Shown in pieces: positions 58,254 through 64,000 of a DNA stretch of 64,000 nt. Origin of the DNA: Crocinitomicaceae bacterium (GTDB lineage: Bacteria; Bacteroidota; Bacteroidia; Flavobacteriales_D; Crocinitomicaceae); NCBI GenBank assembly GCA_018402525.1, contig JAGYIR010000009.1, forward strand, positions 62,001-126,000, in the 5' to 3' direction. A program made the translations under genes and the position numbers. A model generated the notes under the pieces. The model worked only from the letters and a program-made list of their open reading frames with translations, ran no database searches and was not told the DNA's origin. The number at the start of each line of letters is the position of its first letter. Within the stretch, counting starts at the first letter, position 1.

Positions 58254-60206
58254 CTAGTCAATCAGCATTAACTGCTCGGTTCCTTCTTCCCACAATTGCA
58301 TTTGCTGCTCCAGTTCATTCTTAAGTGCTTCATATTCCTTCAACGCCTTTGATGCTTTAGCTTCGTTTGAAAAATCAATCTCTAACATTACTTCATCCAT
58401 CTGCTTGATTTCCTTTTCCAATTCAGTAATTCGCTGTTCAGAACGCGTAACTTGGTTCTGGTACTTGTTCTTCATCCGTTTGAGTTCTTTCTTCTCTTCG
58501 TAGGATAGTTGATTTTCTGAAGCATCTTCTTGCTGGTCAGCACTTGAATTAGAACTCTTGTTTTCGAGCGAAACTGGCTTATTGGAAGCTGGTAGAAGTT
58601 GCTCCATTTTTCGCTTTAAGAAATCTTTTACTCCAAAGTGGTGAATTTTCAACGCTTTATCTTCAATGTCCCAAATTCGATTCGTTAAACCATCCAAGAA
58701 CTCCCTGTCGTGCGAAACCACTATAAATGTTCCTTCATAATTTTGAAGTGCACTTTTCAATACTTCCTTGCTTTGAATATCCAAGTGATTGGTCGGCTCA
58801 TCCAGAATTAAAAAGTTTGAGGGACTGAGAAGTAATTGACACAGAGCTAAACGGGTGCGTTCCCCACCAGATAGTACTGCAACTTTCTTATCAACGTCCT
58901 CACCTCTGAACAAAAATGCACCCAACACGGAACGTAAGCTTTTTCGAATCTCGTCTTTGGCAATCGCATCTACTGTTTCATACACGGTGAGATCCTTCTT
59001 CAGCGCTTCTGCTTGGTCTTGGGCAAAATAAGTTATGTTGACATTATGACCATACGTCACTTCTCCTTCACCATCAATTTTATTCATTATGCGCTTGAGT
59101 AAGGTCGACTTACCCATACCATTCGCTCCCAACAATGCAATCTTCTCTCCACGTCCAACTGTCAAATTCACATGTTGAAACAAGAGTTTATCACCATAAG
59201 ATTTTCCCATGTTGTCCATTTGCAAGACCCATTTCCCTGGGTGAACGCTCAATGGGAAGCTAATTTTCATCCCTACCACCTCGTCGTTGTCGACTTCTAT
59301 ACGCTCTGTTTTATCCAGTTTCTTTATCAACGATTGAGCAAATGCAGCCTTGTTCTTTTTTGCTCGGAACTTATTGATAAGTTCTTCGGTATGCTTAATG
59401 TCCTTATCTTGCTGTTTTTTGGCTCCTGCAAGACGTTCTAGTTCTTCCGCTCTTAACTCCTTGTACTTGGTATAAGAGTGCGCGAAATCCAATATTTTAC
59501 CTTTTGAGATCTCCAGTGTACGTTTGGTCACATTATCCAAGAACAATCTGTCGTGCGAAATAGTGATTACTGCTCCCTCGAACATTTTCAAATAATTCTC
59601 CAGCCAGCTGATTGAAATAATGTCCAGGTGATTGGTTGGCTCATCCAGTAAAATGACATCAGGATTGTTGACCAAAATCTTCGCGAGCTCCGCTCTCATT
59701 TTCCAACCTCCAGAAAAGGTATTGAGTGATTGTTCCAATTCAGCATCTTGAAATCCCAATCCTTTCAGCGTTGTCGTAATTTTCTCTTCCCACTGAAATC
59801 CATCGTTGATGGAAAATTCTAGGTTCAAATCATTTAACTCATCTAATAATCCGAGGTAACCTTCAGATTCATAATCTGTCCTTTCTACCAGATCGTGATT
59901 AATTTTATCAATTCGATTGTTCAAGCGTGTCAACAGATCATTGGAGGTCTTTAAGTATTCAAATACCGATTGATTGGTATCAATGACAATATCTTGCGTC
60001 AAATAACCAATGGAGCAGTCGTTTGGCTTGTGGATTTTACCTTCCGAAGCTTTATCAACTCCCGCCAACAATTTTAACAGTGTGGATTTTCCAGCGCCAT
60101 TCTTCCCTACCAGTCCAATTTTATCCCCTTTATTTATCTGCAAGCTAATATCGCTAAACAAATAACCTTGAGGTAAGTGAACACCAATCTTTTCCAAATT
60201 AATCAT
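58254..60206 (-). CDS. ABC-F family ATPase (translation-factor type)
   Basis: A 650-residue cytoplasmic protein with two ABC ATPase domains and no membrane segments: Walker A GKNGAGKST near residue 37 and GANGMGKST near 363, signature motifs LSGG-type (FSGGW and LSGGE), and Walker B LLDEPTNHLD and LILDEPTNHLD. A C-terminal charged coiled-coil (about 560-645) follows. It resembles ABC-F factors that act on ribosomes (Uup/EttA-like). A promoter box lies five bases before the ATG, suggesting a leaderless mRNA. Confidence 0.93.
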   Translation of the reverse strand: MINLEKIGVHLPQGYLFSDISLQINKGDKIGLVGKNGAGKSTLLKLLAGVDKASEGKIHKPNDCSIGYLTQDIVIDTNQSVFEYLKTSNDLLTRLNNRIDKINHDLVERTDYESEGYLGLLDELNDLNLEFSINDGFQWEEKITTTLKGLGFQDAELEQSLNTFSGGWKMRAELAKILVNNPDVILLDEPTNHLDIISISWLENYLKMFEGAVITISHDRLFLDNVTKRTLEISKGKILDFAHSYTKYKELRAEELERLAGAKKQQDKDIKHTEELINKFRAKKNKAAFAQSLIKKLDKTERIEVDNDEVVGMKISFPLSVHPGKWVLQMDNMGKSYGDKLLFQHVNLTVGRGEKIALLGANGMGKSTLLKRIMNKIDGEGEVTYGHNVNITYFAQDQAEALKKDLTVYETVDAIAKDEIRKSLRSVLGAFLFRGEDVDKKVAVLSGGERTRLALCQLLLSPSNFLILDEPTNHLDIQSKEVLKSALQNYEGTFIVVSHDREFLDGLTNRIWDIEDKALKIHHFGVKDFLKRKMEQLLPASNKPVSLENKSSNSSADQQEDASENQLSYEEKKELKRMKNKYQNQVTRSEQRITELEKEIKQMDEVMLEIDFSNEAKASKALKEYEALKNELEQQMQLWEEGTEQLMLID

Positions 60207-60210
60207 GCTG

Positions 60211-60218
60211 CAAAGATA
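60211..60218 (-). promoter_or_regulatory. ABC-F promoter -7 box (TATCTTTG on the minus strand)
   Basis: An exact TAnnTTTG match ending four bases before the ABC-F ATG at 60206, so the transcript would begin at or next to the start codon. Confidence 0.5.
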
Positions 60219-60267
60219 GAGTACAAATCTGAAATATGAAGCGGTTTGTAAAGAGATTCATGTCTCG

Positions 60268-60335
60268 GCATCTCACATTTCGACATATTTCGACGGGCTC
60301 AGCAGAGTCAGCTCGATGACCGAAACTCGATGACC
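60268..60335. repeat. divergent copy of the CATCTCGAC...CTCGATGACC repeat
   Basis: A longer, degenerate version (CATCTCACATTTCGAC ... GGGCTCAGCAGAGTCAGCTCGATGACCG) with a second partial unit ACTCGATGACC. It lies in the 242-bp spacer between gldN and the ABC-F gene. Confidence 0.65.
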
Positions 60336-60393
60336 AAGTCTCAATATTCTGTTTCCTTGACTATTGACAGAAAGGAAAGAAAAAACCAATACC

Positions 60394-60431
60394 AAAAAAA
60401 AAGCCCTGTCCAACTAAGTCGAACAGGGCTT
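60394..60431 (-). terminator. Rho-independent terminator of the gldLMN operon
   Basis: AAGCCCTGT and ACAGGGCTT form a 9-bp stem (60401-60431) with extra inner pairing, followed on the minus strand by a T-run. It lies 18 bases after the gldN stop. Confidence 0.9.
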
Positions 60432-60448
60432 CCAATTTATAATTTCAA

Positions 60449-61474
60449 CTAGAACGACCAAACATCGTGCTCGATATTTCTAATCTCATTTTTAATTTGC
60501 TCGGATTCGTGCAATGCATCCACCCCAGTTCTGTACGTCTCAATCTTACGATCATACACATTACTTTCACTGTAAATCACTCCGTTGAATCTTCTTTTCC
60601 AGAACAAGTCATCAAAACTCATCCATTGTGAATCATTTGATTCATTGTAAACAAAATAATTGTTCAAGATAAAACGACAGTGTGGGAAATACAACCAAAA
60701 ACACTCTTCCATACCACTGATGCTCTTCACACCATTTGCATCCTCTTCCGTTCTATAAACAACAGGAGCAATGGCAATGATACGTACATCCAAAACAGAA
60801 CGCTCCTTATCAAAGAACCAGTCCTCTTTCAAACGGTACTGAACAATATCCTGGGATGTGTACCATACAGTATCACGTGGTGGATATTTGTACTCCATAG
60901 AACCATCTGGCATGTTGATGATAATTGGATCACCGAAATCATCCGTAAGCGGAATATCACTTTGCGGCCCAAGTTTACCGATGTAGTACAACATATCATC
61001 CCTAAAGATAGAATCCGTATAAAAGTTCAATCCCGGTTGTGGATCAATCGGATACTTTAATTCGTAACCATCTTTTTCACCAAGACCAAAACTGATTGGA
61101 TTATATGGAGAGAACACACGCAAGTCACCTTCAAGAACATGCTGTCTGATGATTGTCCAAAGACTCCATCTTCTTGCATTTTTCTCCCAAGCACCATAGG
61201 GTGTTATTCTATCCAACGGATAATAGAGCGAGTGATTAATTTTCTCTCGAAGGTCGATGTATTCAAACACACGTTTGCTCCAGATCGCGTCCGCTTCACG
61301 AACGTACTCATAAGGAATCATACGTTTTGTAGGAATATGCTCCTGGATGAAAACCCCATCAATAATTCCTTCCGTAGGAACGTTTACCGGCCCTCCATTT
61401 ATTTGCTCGATTTGACAGATTGCCGTCGATCCAATAAAGAATATCCCAACAGCACCAATTAATAGACTTTTCAT
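60449..61474 (-). CDS. gldN: gliding-motility/T9SS protein GldN
   Basis: A 341-residue periplasmic protein with a signal peptide (ending AICQ near residue 20) and the GldN/PorN domain (IPYEYVREADAIWSKRVFEYIDLREKINH; LVGDYRVF-type segments). It is a ring component under the outer membrane in the T9SS, interacting with GldK and GldM. The start is placed at MKSLLIGA; an ATG three codons upstream is possible. It ends the gldL-gldM-gldN operon, followed by a terminator. Confidence 0.95.
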   Translation of the reverse strand: MKSLLIGAVGIFFIGSTAICQIEQINGGPVNVPTEGIIDGVFIQEHIPTKRMIPYEYVREADAIWSKRVFEYIDLREKINHSLYYPLDRITPYGAWEKNARRWSLWTIIRQHVLEGDLRVFSPYNPISFGLGEKDGYELKYPIDPQPGLNFYTDSIFRDDMLYYIGKLGPQSDIPLTDDFGDPIIINMPDGSMEYKYPPRDTVWYTSQDIVQYRLKEDWFFDKERSVLDVRIIAIAPVVYRTEEDANGVKSISGMEECFWLYFPHCRFILNNYFVYNESNDSQWMSFDDLFWKRRFNGVIYSESNVYDRKIETYRTGVDALHESEQIKNEIRNIEHDVWSF

Positions 61475-61491
61475 AACCCTCAATTTTAATT

Positions 61492-63246
61492 TTAAATTTT
61501 AAATGCACCAGCTCTTGTACGGGTAATCCCGTCCGGACCAACAACTTTACAGATAAAACTAACCATGCTTCCAGCGGGAGCAGCTCTCAACAGCGGTGAA
61601 GCCGAAGAAATCATACTGCCTGTTCCCATTACAGGACGTGCGGCACCAGGAACACTACATTCCCAACTTTTAATGGTAAACTCAGCTTTCAATGGAATTT
61701 CTGGACCATACTTTGCGAATAATTTTGTCTCCGCTTTAGATCCTTTTTGTCCATTTTTAGCAGCTCCCCAATAGATTTCAGGATCTGGTAGGTTCATAAC
61801 TCTGTACTCAACACGCTTCAACTGAACTGTTTGTCCCGTAGCAGTGTTTTTACCAGAAACCGTAAGGTATGCTGTACGTCCATTTCCTGTTGGTTTTACA
61901 ACATAAGGACCTGAACCACTGATACTAACACCTGTACCTCCTAGGATCGACTTATCGTATCCTGAAGCAGTTGCCTCTGCCATGTTATTGTAACCTCTGT
62001 AAAGTACATTCAACTCAGGTAACTCTATAGAACCTTGCGGTTTCATGATAATAACCGTATGATTCCACTTCTCTGTTTTAGGAACACCTGATTTGTTTTT
62101 AATAGAAACTGTACCAGACAACTCCATTGTTGCTCCACCAGCTTTTACCTTAACAATACCTTGTCCATTTCCAGGATAAGTAACAACACCTTCACCATCA
62201 TAACCATTAACGGTTACTTTTGGTTGATTGTCAGAATCAAATGCCGCCATCATGACTTGCAATTCGATATCATCGCCACCATTTGCAACGTTTGGTCCAT
62301 ACGCCAAAGGCATAATTTTGTTAAAGCTATACTCTCCAGTAGATACTTTCGACTTGTAGTGTGCTAAAGCAAGAGCACGAGCCGATAAGATATCCTGTTG
62401 CATTGAAGACAACGCAGCAATTCCGGCTACCAATGGTGAGTGATCGAATGTCATTCCAATCCAATGTACACCCTTCATATCGTGAACTTCATTACGCTCC
62501 AATTTGGTTAATCCCATGTAAAGATCGATCAATACTTGACGATCTTCTTTAAGGTTAGCTTTTGAACCGTCCACCATTGCAGCAACATCTTTGTTCAGCT
62601 TTGCATTGTCTGGATATTCATTAATTGCCTTCGGTGTAATGCTAAACTTTGCTTCAGAACCAGGCATTTGGTATGTACCTGCAATTTCAACAATTTTAGA
62701 ACGGTAGTCGTTGTACTTTTTCCAAAGTTCCGCACCGTTACCTTTTGGATTCTTGATGTCGTCCGCGATACCCATAACATTCATAGGCTCATCGTACTTA
62801 TCCATCCCTTGGACTGCTGCCAACCACATACGTGCGGGTCTAACTTTATCCGTTTTCTTCCAAAGAATGTTTGTATAATCCTTGTCCTTATAAGCTGCAG
62901 TATTTTCTCCAGCCAGTTCCAAAATCTCTACTTTCAACTTGTCGATGAATGCAATCATCTCCGCAGTCTCTTTGTCAATTTTGTCCATTTGGCCAAGTAC
63001 ATACTCCAACTTTTTCTTTTTCGCCACATTATCTGGTCCCTTTGCCGCTTGGATTTCTTCTTTTACGTCACCGTAAAACCCATCTCCACGATCAACCTGA
63101 ACAATGTTTGCTTTTTGTATATTTTCCTCGATTGCTACGAAAGCATCAAGAATAGATTTAGATACATTTAAGGCCAAAAGTGCGGTAAGTACTAGGTACA
63201 TCATACCGATCATCTTTTGCCTTGGTGTTTCTTTTCCTCCTGCCAT
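61492..63246 (-). CDS. gldM: gliding-motility/T9SS protein GldM
   Basis: A 584-residue inner-membrane protein with an N-terminal cytoplasmic KETPRQKMIGMM, one TM helix (about 13-33) and a long periplasmic region with helical (about 60-220) and Ig-like domains (about 330-584). With GldL it forms the proton-driven motor of the T9SS and gliding. It lies between gldL and gldN with a gap of 17 bases to gldN as annotated. Confidence 0.96.
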   Translation of the reverse strand: MAGGKETPRQKMIGMMYLVLTALLALNVSKSILDAFVAIEENIQKANIVQVDRGDGFYGDVKEEIQAAKGPDNVAKKKKLEYVLGQMDKIDKETAEMIAFIDKLKVEILELAGENTAAYKDKDYTNILWKKTDKVRPARMWLAAVQGMDKYDEPMNVMGIADDIKNPKGNGAELWKKYNDYRSKIVEIAGTYQMPGSEAKFSITPKAINEYPDNAKLNKDVAAMVDGSKANLKEDRQVLIDLYMGLTKLERNEVHDMKGVHWIGMTFDHSPLVAGIAALSSMQQDILSARALALAHYKSKVSTGEYSFNKIMPLAYGPNVANGGDDIELQVMMAAFDSDNQPKVTVNGYDGEGVVTYPGNGQGIVKVKAGGATMELSGTVSIKNKSGVPKTEKWNHTVIIMKPQGSIELPELNVLYRGYNNMAEATASGYDKSILGGTGVSISGSGPYVVKPTGNGRTAYLTVSGKNTATGQTVQLKRVEYRVMNLPDPEIYWGAAKNGQKGSKAETKLFAKYGPEIPLKAEFTIKSWECSVPGAARPVMGTGSMISSASPLLRAAPAGSMVSFICKVVGPDGITRTRAGAFKI

Positions 63247-63317
63247 GATTAATTAAATTTAATTGGTTTACAATCTATTTAATATGAAATAACTAAATAG
63301 TAACAGTTTTACAACTA

Positions 63318-64000
63318 TTAACCTCTAGAGATTGTCATAGCTTTCAACATATTTCCATAAACTGCGTTAAGATCAGTTAAGTTCTTAGACAGCATAGACA
63401 TATTTTCTTTGTATAAACGTGTATCTTCTACAGAATCAGATAAATTCTTCATCATATCAGTCACCTGTCCTTGGAATTTTTCAGTAGCTTCTAGGTGTGC
63501 AGAAGAACCTTTCAATTGTAATTCGTAAACATTGTTTAATGCAGATAAGTTTTTAGAAACTTTTTGCATTTGCTCACCAAACGATTCTCCTTCTTTTTGA
63601 GAAGATGTCATTCCAGAGATAGATACAGATGCTCTTTCGTAAGCTTCAGACAACGCAGATACTTTCGTTGAAGCAGCTTGTAAGCTATCCACATAAGAAT
63701 CTGTTGCTGCTGCTGCAGAAGTAACCCCCTTTAACTGAGCCGCATTATCACCTAACGCTCTCATTCCATCGCCTAAACGTTCTAGCAACGCTCCATCGAT
63801 TTTTGCTTCTTCAAGCATTTTATCCAATTGGTCAGTTATTCCGTTTCCACGACCACCACTTTTAGCAATTGCATCGTGATCTAAATCATCAGAGTGACCT
63901 AATGCCAATTCTGGGTATACTAACTCCCAATTTGGATCTTCGTGAATTGGCTCAAATGCCGACATGAAGAAGATAAATGCCTCTACACCTAGTCCCGCTA
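63318..64000 (-). CDS. gldL: gliding-motility/T9SS motor protein GldL (5' part outside the window)
   Basis: The C-terminal part of GldL: the end of the second TM helix (AGLGVEAFIFFMSAFEP) followed by the acidic and coiled-coil tail (DQLDKMLEEAKIDGALLERLGDGMRALGDNAAQLKGV). The gene continues past 64000, where the first TM helix and start lie, so an ATG inside the window (63965) is not the start. GldL forms the ring around GldM and couples to the proton gradient. It is upstream of gldM in the same operon. Confidence 0.94.
   Translation of the reverse strand, partial: AGLGVEAFIFFMSAFEPIHEDPNWELVYPELALGHSDDLDHDAIAKSGGRGNGITDQLDKMLEEAKIDGALLERLGDGMRALGDNAAQLKGVTSAAAATDSYVDSLQAASTKVSALSEAYERASVSISGMTSSQKEGESFGEQMQKVSKNLSALNNVYELQLKGSSAHLEATEKFQGQVTDMMKNLSDSVEDTRLYKENMSMLSKNLTDLNAVYGNMLKAMTISRG

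Noticed and set aside
63963-63965. ATG at 63965 as the start of GldL
   Set aside because: The frame continues upstream to the end of the window and encodes the second TM helix of GldL.
1-64000. A CRISPR array, prophage or integron
   Set aside because: No regularly spaced repeats, phage structural genes or integrase were seen; the repeats present are dispersed singles and pairs.

Overview
The window is a gene-dense, AT-rich piece of a Bacteroidota chromosome, most probably Flavobacteriales and possibly a Crocinitomicaceae/Fluviicola-like lineage (the family is inference). The signs are the gliding/type IX secretion genes gldL-gldM-gldN, gldB-gldC and gldE-gldD, several secreted proteins with T9SS type A C-terminal sorting domains, Bacteroidota families (DUF5723, DUF4836, DUF4296, DUF5777, DUF547, DUF2797), few Shine-Dalgarno sequences, and repeated TAnnTTTG boxes typical of Bacteroidota promoters. 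No rRNA, tRNA, CRISPR array or prophage was seen.

Layout. 0-9.7 kb: lipoprotein and CoA-type NUDIX pair, DUF5723 barrel, ZIP transporter, ndk, then a tight pepT-holA-rsmE-DUF4159 operon. 9.7-12 kb: a repeat-rich stretch with a RAYT transposase flanked by REP-like palindromes, a membrane-anchored TerB/J-domain protein whose gene ends inside a REP, and a GIY-YIG nuclease gene among copies of a second dispersed repeat. 12-21.7 kb: T9SS cargo proteins, nitroreductase, ispE, accA, DUF547 and a 56-residue protein. 22-26 kb: a three-gene glycosyltransferase operon including a cellulose-synthase-like enzyme with an extra periplasmic domain. 26-33 kb: yidD, lytic transglycosylase, msrB-DUF4836, and a five-gene operon (DUF5777, YceI, membrane protein, CX4CH lipoprotein, CXXCH T9SS cargo). 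33-41 kb: folate cyclo-ligase, the operon for polyprenol-phosphate-mannose synthase, dihydroorotase and DUF4296, glutathione peroxidase, rng-recX, a 30-residue ribosome-type protein and HU. 41.5-45.5 kb: mutY-ssb-gldE-gldD-folK. 45.5-64 kb: an OmpA-like/TPR lipoprotein, a lamin-tail T9SS cargo, clpP-clpX, trmB, DUF2797, gldC, gldB, nadE, ferredoxin, ABC-F and gldN-gldM-gldL (gldL runs off the end).

The genes form a mostly housekeeping region (fatty acid, isoprenoid, folate, NAD, pyrimidine, DNA repair, proteolysis) woven with envelope and T9SS functions: Gld proteins on several loci build or support the secretion/gliding machine, and at least five to seven other genes encode its likely substrates.

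The most notable observations are: single-base frameshifts clustered in DUF2797, gldC and gldB within about 0.8 kb, plus another in the OmpA/TPR gene, where the reading frames on both sides stay intact; the RAYT/REP module; a dispersed repeat that supplies the identical C-terminal residues KLASRQAR and stop codon to two unrelated proteins; a hairpin with a T-run between the best promoter match in the window and the clpX start; and the regulatory-domain/glycosyltransferase fusion.
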